NCBI GenBank assembly: GCA_046262355.1
Contig: JBHEMX010000099.1
Location: forward strand, 43,896-107,895
Direction: 5' to 3'
Length of the DNA stretch: 64,000 nt
Source of the DNA: DATADD01 sp046262355
GTDB taxonomy: Bacteria; Actinomycetota; CADDZG01; WHSQ01
Below, piece by piece: positions 1 to 7,861 of this stretch. Numbering within the stretch: position 1 is the stretch's first letter; every line of letters starts with the position of its first letter. Position numbers and translations under genes: made by a program. Under the pieces are notes generated by a model. The model saw only the letters and a list, made by a program, of their open reading frames with translations, did no database searches and was not told the origin of the DNA.

Positions 1-910
1 CCATGATGGCGCCCTCGTAGGCCGCCGCCCTCTTGGTCACGAGGTTGTACACGTTGTTGGACCAGTTCTGGATCGTCGTGTAGCGGGCCCTGCCGTTGCG
101 CTTGACCACGATCTCGACCACCGCCGAGTGCAGGGAGTCGCTCGAGTAGACCGGTGCGGAGCATCCCTCGACGTAGTGCACGTAAGAGCCCTCGTCGACC
201 ACGATCAGCGTCCGCTCGAACTGGCCCATGTTCTCCTGGTTGATGCGGAAGTAGGCTTGCAGCGGGATCTCGACCTCGATGCCCGGCGGCACGTAGATGA
301 AAGATCCCCCGGACCACACCGCGGAGTTCAGAGCCGAGAACTTGTTGTCGGCCGGCGGGATGATCGTGCCGAAGTACTGCTTGACGATGCCGGGATGCTC
401 CCGCAGCGCGGAGTCCATGTCCATGAACAGGATGCCCTGCTGCTCGAGCGCCTCCTGCGTCTTGTGGTAGACGACTTCGCTTTCATACTGCGCGGTGACG
501 CCGCCGAGGTAGTTCTTCTCCGCCTCGGGGATCCCGAGCTTGTCCCACGTCGACTTGATGTCGTCGGGCATGTCGTCCCACGACTTCACCTGACCCATGT
601 CCGGCCGGATGTAGTAGTAGATGTCGTCGAAGTTGATGCCCGAGAGGTCGGCGCCCCACGAGGGCATCGGCTTGCGATAGAAGATGTCGAGCGCCTTGTG
701 CCGGAGCTTGCGCATCCAGTCGGGCTCCCCCTTGCGATCGCTCATCTTGTCGATGACGTCGTGGGACAGTCCCTTCTGGGGCTTCTCGACGTATCGGATG
801 TCGTCGTGCCAGCCGTACTTGTAGCCGCCCTTGAGGGCCCTTACCTCTTCGTTCTCCTGCTGGACCTTGAGGTCCTCGGCTTCTGTCGCCACGGGTTTCT
901 CCCCTGCCAT
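1..910 (-). CDS. sufB: Fe-S cluster assembly scaffold SufB, 3' end cut by window edge
   Basis: The product is part of the SUF scaffold (SufBC2D), which builds iron-sulfur clusters in the cytoplasm. About 303 N-terminal residues are visible. They include the typical stretch running from a FYRKPMPSWGADLS-like segment to the core beta-helix segments SGGSFIYVPPG and VHYVEGCSAP, which match SufB rather than SufD. The full protein is normally about 470 residues, so the C-terminal third lies outside the window. The ATG at 910 begins MAGEKPVATEAED, a normal flexible N-terminus. Upstream there is a candidate -10 (TACAGT, 949-944) and a palindrome at 953-968, suggesting repressor control of a suf operon running leftwards. 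Confidence 0.95.
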   Translation of the reverse strand, partial: MAGEKPVATEAEDLKVQQENEEVRALKGGYKYGWHDDIRYVEKPQKGLSHDVIDKMSDRKGEPDWMRKLRHKALDIFYRKPMPSWGADLSGINFDDIYYYIRPDMGQVKSWDDMPDDIKSTWDKLGIPEAEKNYLGGVTAQYESEVVYHKTQEALEQQGILFMDMDSALREHPGIVKQYFGTIIPPADNKFSALNSAVWSGGSFIYVPPGIEVEIPLQAYFRINQENMGQFERTLIVVDEGSYVHYVEGCSAPVYSSDSLHSAVVEIVVKRNGRARYTTIQNWSNNVYNLVTKRAAAYEGAIM

Positions 911-952
911 CACGTCGTCCGGTAGGTGCCGTCTGACCGCTCCACTGTAGCA

Positions 953-968
953 GTTAGGGAAGCCTAAC
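953..968. promoter_or_regulatory. Palindromic operator candidate in the sufB promoter
   Basis: The sequence reads GTTAGG-GAAG-CCTAAC, a perfect 6-bp inverted repeat with a 4-bp spacer. It lies just upstream of a TACAGT hexamer that could be the sufB -10 element, so a bound protein would block RNA polymerase. Extended to 19 bp (954-972) it matches the DtxR/IdeR iron-box consensus at about 14 positions. An iron- or Fe-S-sensing repressor is therefore likely, but SufR-type or other regulators are not excluded. Confidence 0.5.
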
Positions 969-1103
969 TCCAGCCCCCATTAGGCCGCTCTAAACACCCT
1001 CTGACCTGCTCGAACGCTGCGCCGGGGCACCCTGTTCCCGGCGCCCGGCGGGGCCTCCGGCGGCGGGCGAAGGCCGCGGCCGCGTGCGCGACCCGCGGCG
1101 CAG

Positions 1104-1901
1104 CTACTCCACCGCCCGCCGGACCGGCGCGGCGGCGGGATCCGCAGGAGGTGTGGCGAGATCCGCGTCGACCTCGGCGCCCTCGGCGACGTCTTCGTCG
1201 TGGAACCCCGGGCCCTGCGAGATCACCTGGAACGTCTCGGCGTGAGCGAAGCCGTGCGGCGCGCCGGCCCCGGCGGTCCACTCGCGCATCCAGTCGCCGA
1301 TGCGCTGGGCGTCGTCGCCGACCTGACTCTCGTGGCACATCAGAGCCTCGACCTTCGCGTCGATCGTGGCGGAGATGTCCACGGCGACCGGCTTGGCTCC
1401 CGGACCCATGATCCACAGCTCCCGGAGGCCGCGCCACGGCTCGAGGCCCTCGTTCAGAAGCTCGGGGAAGTGACCCGGCGTCGTGCCGGCGGTCAAGGTC
1501 ACGTCGAGCGACGCTTGTCCGACCGCGCGATGATCCGGGTGGTTCACGAAGCGGTCCTCGATCGTCGGCGTGGGGTCGAGGACGATGTAGCGGTGCGGCT
1601 TGAGGCGGCGGAAGACGCGTGCCAGGTCACGCCGCAGGTCGAGCGTGTACTCGATGTAGCCGTCGCGGTAGTCGAGCCACACGATGTCCTCCACTCCCAC
1701 CACTGCCGCGGCGCGCCGCGATTCCTCCCGTCGGATCCGTGCTAGTGGCGGGCCCATCAGCGCGCGGTCCTGCGTGCCGGTCGAGCCGTCGCTGACGATG
1801 CAGTAGGTGACGTGAGCTCCCTCGGCGGTCCACTTGGCCACGGTGCCGGCACAGCCGAACTCGATGTCGTCGGGATGCGCCGACACCACCAGGGCCCTCA
1901 T
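1104..1901 (-). CDS. LmbE/PIG-L family N-deacetylase
   Basis: This 265-residue protein belongs to the zinc-dependent LmbE/GlcNAc-PI deacetylase family, which includes MshB, Mca and BshB. The N-terminal strand is followed by the metal motif AHPDDIEFG, and a second metal-binding segment NHPDHRAVG lies near residue 130. The family hydrolyses N-acetyl or amide groups on sugar derivatives or thiol conjugates; the substrate here cannot be read from sequence. The C-terminal 25 residues are a low-complexity acidic/alanine/proline tail. The ATG at 1901 overlaps the upstream thioesterase stop by 4 bp (ATGA), so the two are translationally coupled. Confidence 0.85.
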   Translation of the reverse strand: MRALVVSAHPDDIEFGCAGTVAKWTAEGAHVTYCIVSDGSTGTQDRALMGPPLARIRREESRRAAAVVGVEDIVWLDYRDGYIEYTLDLRRDLARVFRRLKPHRYIVLDPTPTIEDRFVNHPDHRAVGQASLDVTLTAGTTPGHFPELLNEGLEPWRGLRELWIMGPGAKPVAVDISATIDAKVEALMCHESQVGDDAQRIGDWMREWTAGAGAPHGFAHAETFQVISQGPGFHDEDVAEGAEVDADLATPPADPAAAPVRRAVE

Positions 1902-2308
1902 GCGTCGCGCGCCGGGCGGATCGCGAGGGTGCAGCGCGCCGCGGCCACGGCGTTGCCGTCCTGATCGGCCAGGGCGATGGTCCACACCTGGATCGTGCGG
2001 CCTCTGCGGAGCGGCGTGGCCACGGCGCGCACCTTCCCGGAGGTCAACGCCTTGAGATGGCTGACGCTGAGCTCGATGCCGAGTGCATGCATCCGGGGCG
2101 GATCGGCGCTGAGATAGGCGCCGAGCGAGGCCGCGCTCTCCGCCAGCACCGCGGATGCGCCACCGTGCATGATCCCGAACGGCTGGAGGACCTTGGGCCC
2201 CACCTCCATCTCGGTGACGACGCGATCGGGCGTGGCCTCGACCGTGTGGATGCCGAGGGACTCGTGGATCGTTGCGGCGAACGGGACGCCGGCGTCGTCG
2301 GTTTCCAT
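1898..2308 (-). CDS. PaaI-type hotdog-fold thioesterase
   Basis: This 136-residue protein is a single hotdog domain of the PaaI/YdiI acyl-CoA thioesterase group. The signature HGGASAVLAESAAS carries the helix start and the acidic residue that activates water in this family. Length and the beta-strand pattern in the second half are typical. The family hydrolyses aryl- or acyl-CoA thioesters; the substrate is unknown. The gene overlaps the deacetylase by 4 bp and is probably the first gene of that two-gene unit. Confidence 0.85.
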   Translation of the reverse strand: METDDAGVPFAATIHESLGIHTVEATPDRVVTEMEVGPKVLQPFGIMHGGASAVLAESAASLGAYLSADPPRMHALGIELSVSHLKALTSGKVRAVATPLRRGRTIQVWTIALADQDGNAVAAARCTLAIRPARDA

Positions 2309-2366
2309 GGTGACGCATGGTACCGACTGGGCACCGCTCCCCCGAGATGAGGGTCGGTCCTGGGAC

Positions 2367-3032
2367 CTATTCTGGCTGCACGTCCTTCGGGAACACGGCT
2401 CGCACGTCCTCCTTGCGTATCTCGAGGAACGCGGGGCTCGCTACCGCGTGACCGCCGGTCGACGGATAGATCGTTGCGTTCGTGACGGGAAAGAAGGCCC
2501 TCTGGTCGCGCACGAGCGACTCCCAGGCGTCCGAGAATCGAGCGAGCTCAGGCGGGAGGTACACCGTGCCGTCCACCTGGTAGTCCTCGAGCAGGAGCAC
2601 GACGGCCACCGCGACCAGATCCGTTTTGGGGTCGAGACCCGAGCGCTTCCCCGGGCCGTCCTGGGAGCCGGAGAGCGTGAGCAGGATCCGGATCTTGCTG
2701 AGCAGGGCGGTCGCCGCGAAGGGCTTGCTCAAGTACTCGCATCCGAGTGAGCCTGCGCGCTCGACGACCTCGGGCTCGAGCAGCCCGGTCAGCACGACGA
2801 CGGGTAGTTGGTTGTAGCGACCGTCGGCGCGCAGCCGCTCTATCAAGCTCCAGCCGTCCGTTCCCGGCAGCCTGATGTCGACCACGGCCGCATCTGGGGA
2901 TTCGGCCACCAGCAGGCGCCAGCCCTCCTCCGTGTCGCCGGCGAAGAAGCTCTCGAATCCGGCGCTCTCGAGGTGGTAGCGCACGATCGTGACTATCGAG
3001 GGCTCGTCTTCGACGACTAGGACCTTCGGCAT
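2367..3032 (-). CDS. Response regulator, receiver domain plus short non-DNA-binding tail
   Basis: The first about 120 residues form a CheY-like receiver: acidic pocket E8-D9-E10, phosphoacceptor D52 (VVDIRLPGTDGW), T82 and K103 (LSKPF). The remaining about 100 residues do not look like an OmpR, NarL or Fis DNA-binding domain. They contain a VDGTVYLPPELARFSDAWES region and a short beta-rich end, so output may be protein-protein. No intact kinase gene is adjacent, but two kinase remnants lie at 4962-5243 and 6624-7237, so this may be an orphan whose partner decayed. The start is the ATG encoding MPKVLVVEDEPS. Confidence 0.85.
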   Translation of the reverse strand: MPKVLVVEDEPSIVTIVRYHLESAGFESFFAGDTEEGWRLLVAESPDAAVVDIRLPGTDGWSLIERLRADGRYNQLPVVVLTGLLEPEVVERAGSLGCEYLSKPFAATALLSKIRILLTLSGSQDGPGKRSGLDPKTDLVAVAVVLLLEDYQVDGTVYLPPELARFSDAWESLVRDQRAFFPVTNATIYPSTGGHAVASPAFLEIRKEDVRAVFPKDVQPE

Positions 3033-3042
3033 GGCGCAATCA

Positions 3043-4992
3043 TCAAGCTTGAGGAGTCAAAGTGGAAGGATCCTTCGAGCGACCGCTCACGCCGGTGCCG
3101 AGTGCCTCGAGGATCTCGGCTCCGTAGCGCTCGATCCTCGTGGGTCCCATCCCGCGCACGGCCCCGAGCTGGACGACGCCCGCCGGCCTGGCGCGCGCGA
3201 TCTCGTCCAACGTCCGGTCGTGCATGACGACGTAGGCCGGAACGCCGTCGCTCTGGGCGCGCCGAAGCCTCCACGACTTGAGGGCCGCCACGACGTCCGG
3301 GTCCGCCTGCCCGCCCGATCGCTCTCCGGCGGTCACCCCGGCCCCATGCCGGCGCGCCACCTCAGAAGGCGTCAGTGTCGCCAGGAAGCGGCTCGGCTTC
3401 TGACGCCCGCCGGAGAGCCACGAGATGAACAAGTACCGTCGCGCGCGCGTGATGCCGACGTAGAACAGCCGCCGCTCCTCGGCTACGGAGTCCTCCGTCA
3501 CCGACCGCTTGAACGGAAGCTCGCCCTCCTGCAGGCGAGGTAGGAACACCGCCTCGAACTCGAGGCCCTTGGCCCGGTGGTAGGTGAGCAGATTGACGCC
3601 GGCGCCGGCGCCGTCGGACCCGAAGCGCGCCTCCACCTCCGCCACGAAGCCCCGGAGCGTGCGCTCGCCGTCGTCCAACTCCTCGGCGAGGCGCACGAGA
3701 CGCGTGAGATCCTTCTGACGAGTGACCTCTCGGTCGCCCACGCCGTCCGCGATCGTCTCGGTCCATCCGGCGCGCGTCGCCGCGCTGCGAACCGTGTCGG
3801 CCACCTCGGTCTCTGCAGACCTCCGCAGCGGCGCGAGCAGGCGGCGGGCCGCCTGGCGTTGCAGGAAGCCCCCATCGCGCACCTGGAACGGGATGCGGGC
3901 GTCTGCGAGCGCCGCCTCGTAGTCCTCGGAGCGGAAGTTGGCGCGATACAGGATCGCCATGTCGCGATGGGCGACGCCTTCGTCGGCGAGCTCTCGGATG
4001 TGCTGCACGACCGCCTTGGTCTCCTCCTCGGAAGACGCGAACGGTCTCAGGATCGGGCGCGCTCCGGCGCCGCGCGCCGCTAGAAGCTTCTTCGGCGTGC
4101 CACCGAACGTGGATGCGAGCCGGTTCGCGACGTCCAGAACCTCGGGCGTAGAGCGGTAGTTGTGCGTCAGATGAATGGTTGTGGTTCGAGGGAACCGCTG
4201 CGGCATGTTGATGAGGTACTCAGGCGTTGCACCGGTGAACGAGTAGATCGACTGGAGGTCGTCTCCGACGACGCACAGGTCATCACGCTCGCCGAGCCAG
4301 CGCTCGAGCAGCGACTGCTGCAACAGGTTCACGTCCTGATACTCATCTACCGTGAAGGCGCGGTAACGGGCGTGGAAGCGCTCGAGCGCGTACTGATCCT
4401 CGTCGAACATGCGGATGGTGGACTCGAGCAGATCCTCGAAGTCGATGAGACCGCGTCGAAGCTTGCCGTCCTCGTAGCGCCTCCACACACTCACCATGAG
4501 GTCGGACGGGATGGGGGGCTCATGGCGGCCGAGATCCCGCTCGTAAGCATCGACCGCGAGGCGCTGGTTCTTCGCCCACTCGATCTCGGTTGCGAGATCC
4601 GCAGCGGGGCGAAAGCGGTACGGCTTCGGCAGCGTGCGAGCGATCTGGGACAGCGCTATCGCTTTCGTGGGCAAGATGTCGCCCGGCGCTTCGGCCGCGA
4701 GGTAGCGAAGCTGTGCTGCCGCGGCCGAGTGGAAGGTACGCGCGCGCACGCCGGCCACTCCGAGCCCGCCGAGGCGGGTACGCATCTCCCCGGCCGCCTT
4801 GTCGGTGAACGTCACCGCGAGGATCTCACCAGGCTCGAACGCGCGGGTCGTGACCTGGGCGGCGATCCGTCGGGTGATCGTCGTGGTCTTGCCCGAGCCC
4901 GCACCGGCAAGCACGCACACGGGCCCGCGCACGGCCTCCACGGCGCGCCTCTGCTCCTCGTTCAACCCGTCCCATAGGGCGTCCCACTCCAT
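3043..4992 (-). CDS. uvrD2: UvrD2-type SF1A DNA helicase with HRDC domain
   Basis: This 649-residue SF1A helicase has Walker A AGAGSGKTT near residue 31, motif II VDEYQDVN, motif III-like GDDLQSIYSFTGA, and motifs V/VI (TYHRAKGLEFEAV, VGITRARRYLF). The last about 80 residues form an HRDC domain with a helix-hairpin-like GMGPTRIERYG segment. This domain order is that of mycobacterial UvrD2, a 3'-5' helicase in DNA repair and replication. The ATG at 4992 is preceded by TAGTGT with a 6-nt gap, suggesting leaderless translation. A decayed kinase tail overlaps its 5' end in another frame. Confidence 0.9.
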   Translation of the reverse strand: MEWDALWDGLNEEQRRAVEAVRGPVCVLAGAGSGKTTTITRRIAAQVTTRAFEPGEILAVTFTDKAAGEMRTRLGGLGVAGVRARTFHSAAAAQLRYLAAEAPGDILPTKAIALSQIARTLPKPYRFRPAADLATEIEWAKNQRLAVDAYERDLGRHEPPIPSDLMVSVWRRYEDGKLRRGLIDFEDLLESTIRMFDEDQYALERFHARYRAFTVDEYQDVNLLQQSLLERWLGERDDLCVVGDDLQSIYSFTGATPEYLINMPQRFPRTTTIHLTHNYRSTPEVLDVANRLASTFGGTPKKLLAARGAGARPILRPFASSEEETKAVVQHIRELADEGVAHRDMAILYRANFRSEDYEAALADARIPFQVRDGGFLQRQAARRLLAPLRRSAETEVADTVRSAATRAGWTETIADGVGDREVTRQKDLTRLVRLAEELDDGERTLRGFVAEVEARFGSDGAGAGVNLLTYHRAKGLEFEAVFLPRLQEGELPFKRSVTEDSVAEERRLFYVGITRARRYLFISWLSGGRQKPSRFLATLTPSEVARRHGAGVTAGERSGGQADPDVVAALKSWRLRRAQSDGVPAYVVMHDRTLDEIARARPAGVVQLGAVRGMGPTRIERYGAEILEALGTGVSGRSKDPSTLTPQA

Positions 4993-5243
4993 GCGCCCAC
5001 ACTAAGCGCCCGATGCGACGAGCTTGCGGCTCTGGTCATGAACGGCTGCTCGCGGGGATGAGATCGAGGGTCTCCGTGTGGCCCGGAATAGGGCAGAGCG
5101 AGACAGAACACCGATCCGCAGGGCGACCGGTCGAGCCACACGCGTGCGCCGATCGCCTCGGCCAGCCGCCGGCAGATGTAGAGCCCGAGACCGGTCCCGC
5201 CGACCGTGCGTGTCGAGGATTGATCGACCTGATAGAGAAGTTG
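4962..5243 (-). pseudogene. Remnant of a histidine kinase catalytic domain (C-terminal tail only)
   Basis: In a frame not used by any intact gene, this stretch reads LLYQVDQSSTRTVGGTGL followed by GLYICRRLAEAIG and a final beta strand SVFCLALP. That is the F/G2-box end of an HATPase_c domain of a sensor kinase. In-frame TAG codons at 5244-5246 and 5250-5252 cut it off upstream; everything before the F-box (sensor, HisKA, N- and G1-boxes) is missing. The frame then runs into the start of uvrD2 and ends at a TGA inside it. It is a deletion scar, not a functional gene. Confidence 0.75.
4999..5004 (-). promoter_or_regulatory. -10 element of uvrD2 (leaderless type)
   Basis: TAGTGT on the reverse strand ends 6 nt before the uvrD2 ATG, so the transcript would begin at or next to the start codon. 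No Shine-Dalgarno sequence is present. The same hexamer and spacing precede the GH38 gene. Confidence 0.5.
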
Positions 5244-5312
5244 CTAAGACTAGTCCCGCTGCCTGAGGCGCCGGTCGTGTCGGTGCGCGGGTCTGCTCGG
5301 GCGCCTGGGCTC

Positions 5313-5318
5313 TAGACT
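5313..5318 (+). promoter_or_regulatory. -10 element of fabI (leaderless type)
   Basis: TAGACT lies 7 nt before the ATG at 5326 and there is no Shine-Dalgarno sequence. This spacing puts the transcription start on the A of the start codon. No convincing -35 is seen. Confidence 0.5.
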
Positions 5319-5325
5319 TCCGGCC

Positions 5326-6105
5326 ATGCTGCTCGAGGGCAAGAAGCTCGTGATCACCGGAGTGCTGACGCCACAGAGCATCGCGTTTGACGCCGCTCGC
5401 ATCGCCCAGGAGCAAGGTGCAGAGATCGTGCTCACCGGCTTCGGCAGAGCGCTGGCGCTGACGAAGAAGACGGCCCGCCGCCTCCCCGCTCCGCCCGAGG
5501 TGTTCGAGATGGACGTCAACGACGAGGGGCACATCTCCGGTCTGGCCGACGAGGTGCGAGCGCGCTGGGGCTCGCTCGACGGCTTCCTCCACGCGATCGC
5601 GTTCGCTCCCGGGGATGCGCTCGGAGGCGACTTCTTGGGCGCTCCCTGGGACAGCGCCCAGGTGGCGTTCCGCACGAGCGCGTACTCGCTCAAGGCGCTG
5701 GCGGCCGGCGTGCTACCTCTCATGGAGCAAGGGGGCGGATCGATCGTGAGCCTCGACTTCGACGCGTCGGTCGCATGGCCCCTCTACGACTGGATGGGAG
5801 TGAGCAAGGCCGCCCTCGAGGCCATCACGCGATATCTCGCGCGCGACCTCGGCCGTCACGCCATAAGGGTCAACTGCGTGTCCGCGGGACCGCTGCGAAC
5901 GATGGCGGCGAAGAGCATCCCCGGTTTCGACTCGCTTGCCTCCGCGTGGGAGTCGAAGGCGCCGCTGGGGTGGAACGTCTCGGATCCCGAACCGGTGGCA
6001 CGCGCGGTCGCGTTCCTGCTCTCGGATTGGTCGGCAGGGATCACCGGCGAGATAGTGCACGTCGACGGTGGCTATCACGCGATGGGCGCCGCCCTCGAAC
6101 GTTGA
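5326..6105 (+). CDS. fabI: Enoyl-[acyl-carrier-protein] reductase FabI, InhA-like
   Basis: This 259-residue classical FabI reduces trans-2-enoyl-ACP in the last step of fatty-acid elongation. The N-terminal strand has the FabI-type TGVLTPQSIA nucleotide loop instead of the usual SDR TGxxxGxG. Catalytic residues Y154 and K161 sit in the Y-x6-K spacing (YDWMGVSK), followed by the NCVSAGPLRTMAAK substrate loop. The GVLTPQSIAF and SVAWPLYDWM segments are closest to actinobacterial InhA-like enzymes. The gene stands alone between the kinase remnant and abrB and appears to be transcribed without a leader. Confidence 0.93.
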   Translation: MLLEGKKLVITGVLTPQSIAFDAARIAQEQGAEIVLTGFGRALALTKKTARRLPAPPEVFEMDVNDEGHISGLADEVRARWGSLDGFLHAIAFAPGDALGGDFLGAPWDSAQVAFRTSAYSLKALAAGVLPLMEQGGGSIVSLDFDASVAWPLYDWMGVSKAALEAITRYLARDLGRHAIRVNCVSAGPLRTMAAKSIPGFDSLASAWESKAPLGWNVSDPEPVARAVAFLLSDWSAGITGEIVHVDGGYHAMGAALER

Positions 6106-6119
6106 CCTAACGCACTTCG

Positions 6120-6407
6120 CTACTTCAGGTCGTTCACCTTTTCTGGAAGCCGGATCTCGACGGGCCGCGTGTTGCTTACCTCGTGCGCGCAGCGTGCGCA
6201 AACGCGGCGTCCCTTGAACTGCACGCCGGGCGTTTCGCTCGAGCAGAAGATGCACATATCGTGCCGCTTCTCGAGTATGACCTGATCGCCCTCGACGCTG
6301 ATAGCGAGCTCGTCGCCATGGCGCATCCCAAGTATCTTTCTTAGCTCGGAGGGAAGCACGATGCGACCGAGCTCGTCGATCTTTCGCACGATGCCGGTGG
6401 ATCTCAT
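6120..6407 (-). CDS. AbrB/SpoVT-type transcription regulator with zinc-ribbon tail
   Basis: This is a 95-residue protein. Residues 1-50 are a swapped-hairpin AbrB DNA-binding domain, beginning MRSTGIVRKIDELGRIVLPS and followed by ELRKILGM, nearly identical in pattern to Bacillus AbrB. Residues 52-76 carry CIFC and CARC pairs, a likely four-cysteine zinc site in place of the AbrB multimerisation region. AbrB-family proteins bind DNA as dimers or tetramers and act as transition-state regulators. The reverse-strand AAGGGGG upstream of the ATG is a good ribosome-binding site. Its targets are unknown. Confidence 0.85.
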   Translation of the reverse strand: MRSTGIVRKIDELGRIVLPSELRKILGMRHGDELAISVEGDQVILEKRHDMCIFCSSETPGVQFKGRRVCARCAHEVSNTRPVEIRLPEKVNDLK

Positions 6408-6623
6408 CTCAAGCCCCCTTGTGCTGGCTTGCAGGCTACTTGCCTCGATAAGTCACATGACGGATTTCGCGCGATCGTTTTTCGGTGCGGCAGGAATGGC
6501 ATCCGCGTTCAACGTTCTGTCGAAAAGGCCGATGCACAAGAAAGACGTCGGCCCCACGACGAGGAGGCGAACAGCGCTCATCGGACGCCGGAGCAGGCCC
6601 CGGCCCGTTCCCCCAGCTACCGC

Positions 6624-7237
6624 CTACTGCTGACGAGCATCGCGGTCCTCCTCGCCGCCGACGCCCGATACATGGCCCTCAACCTGACGGGGAGCTACGT
6701 GAGCCGCTCGCCGTTGGACACACTGTGGCTGGCGAGGCATGTTCCAGCCGTCGCCGGGATCGTCGTCAACTTCAGCGACGTAACCGAGCGAAAGCGCGCC
6801 GCGAGAAGGATCAGCTCGAAGGCCGGCTGCGCCGGTCGCAGAAGATGGAGGCCATCGGACAACTCGCGGGTGGCGTCGCCCACGAGTTCAACAACCTGCT
6901 CGCGGACATCCTTGCGTACGCGCGCTTCGCCGAAGCGCTCGGGATCGTCGCCGGCCATGCCGGACCCATCCACCTGATCCTGAGCCACATGGTGCTGCCC
7001 GACGAGTTCGGCCCCGACCTCGTCAACCAGATCCTCGACCGGCGCCCGGTGTGTCGAGCGCTGCTGATGTCCGGCTACCCCGACGACACCCTCGCGCGCC
7101 ACGGCACCCCTCTGCATGCAGCGACCTACATGGAGAAACCTTTCACGCCCGAGACCCTGCTGGGGGCGCATCCGCGCGGTCCTGGAGGCGCCCAGCTTCG
7201 AGCGTCCGTCCGCCCCCACGCGTTGAGCGGTTCGTGA
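6624..7237 (+). pseudogene. Collapsed hybrid histidine kinase (sensor, PAS, HisKA, receiver fragments)
   Basis: Pieces of one sensor kinase follow in correct order but with most sequence missing. A membrane/sensor-like fragment (about 6624-6750) and a PAS C-terminus (GIVVNFSDVTERKRA, 6756-6800) lie in one frame. A frameshift near 6800 leads to REKDQLEGRLRRSQKMEAIG and the HisKA box GGVAHEFNNLL (histidine codon 6881). The HATPase domain is absent. From about 6953 to 7165 the frame continues as the second half of a receiver (LLMSGYPDD, YMEKPFTPE). The receiver phosphoacceptor position reads S-H (codon 6986) instead of the usual D. Confidence 0.75.
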
Positions 7238-7252
7238 CCTCGGACATACTCT
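7223..7252 (+). promoter_or_regulatory. Promoter of the low-MW tyrosine phosphatase gene
   Basis: TTGAGC (7223-7228), an 18-bp spacer and TACTCT (7247-7252) form a sigma70-like promoter. The -10 ends 6 nt before the ATG at 7259, so the message is probably leaderless. Confidence 0.5.
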
Positions 7253-7258
7253 GGTGCC

Positions 7259-7861
7259 ATGTTCGAGATCCTCTTCGTGTGCACCGGCAACCGCTGCCGC
7301 AGCCCGATCGCCGAGGAGCAGCTGCGGCGCCTCGCCGGCGACCTTCCGGTCACGGTCGGTTCCGTGGGCCTCCTGGACCTCGGCGCCGCCCCCGCGCTAC
7401 CTGAGGTGCTCGAGGTCGCCGGCAGTTTCGGGCTCGACCTCTCGCGCCATCGAGCGCGCCACCTTACCGGCATCGACCTGTCGTCCGTCGATCTCGTCGT
7501 GGGCCTCGAGCGCAGCCACGTCGCCGCCGCGGTGGTGGAAGCGAACGTCCCCTACGACCGGACCTTCACCCTGAAGGAGATCGTCCGCCTCCTGAGCCAG
7601 GTGCGCGCGGAGCCGGAGACGTCAGACCCCGCCGACCGGGCCCGAGCGATGGTGGCCCTGGCGCACGACCAAAGGCGAGACGAGCCCGCCTTCGTGGCCG
7701 GAGAGGACATCGAGGACCCCTTCGGCGGGCCCCGCAGCGCCTACGTCGAGATGGCGCAAACCGTCGCCCAGATGTGCCGCTCGCTTATGGAGGGGCTCTT
7801 CGGCCGGAACCATGACGTCAGGAGCGGCTCAGGAGCCAGGAGCGCACCCGGAAGGGCGTGA
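7259..7861 (+). CDS. Low-molecular-weight protein-tyrosine phosphatase family protein
   Basis: This is a 200-residue protein. The P-loop VCTGNRCRSPIAEE has the C-x5-R motif (C8, R14) that holds the phosphate. The conserved general-acid loop appears late as EDIEDPFGGP, near residue 155. Standard members are about 150-160 residues; the central insertion and basic tail make this one longer. Many relatives act on cell-envelope kinases or arsenate, but the substrate is not evident. Its last 44 bp overlap the convergent end of the mannosidase gene. Confidence 0.88.
   Translation: MFEILFVCTGNRCRSPIAEEQLRRLAGDLPVTVGSVGLLDLGAAPALPEVLEVAGSFGLDLSRHRARHLTGIDLSSVDLVVGLERSHVAAAVVEANVPYDRTFTLKEIVRLLSQVRAEPETSDPADRARAMVALAHDQRRDEPAFVAGEDIEDPFGGPRSAYVEMAQTVAQMCRSLMEGLFGRNHDVRSGSGARSAPGRA

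Noticed and set aside
128..925. Forward-strand frame of 265 codons over the sufB region
   Set aside because: The reverse strand encodes SufB with clear motifs. The forward frame has no domain and the composition of a shadow.
6105..6120. Terminator between fabI and abrB
   Set aside because: Only 14 bases separate the convergent stops and no stem with a T-run is seen.
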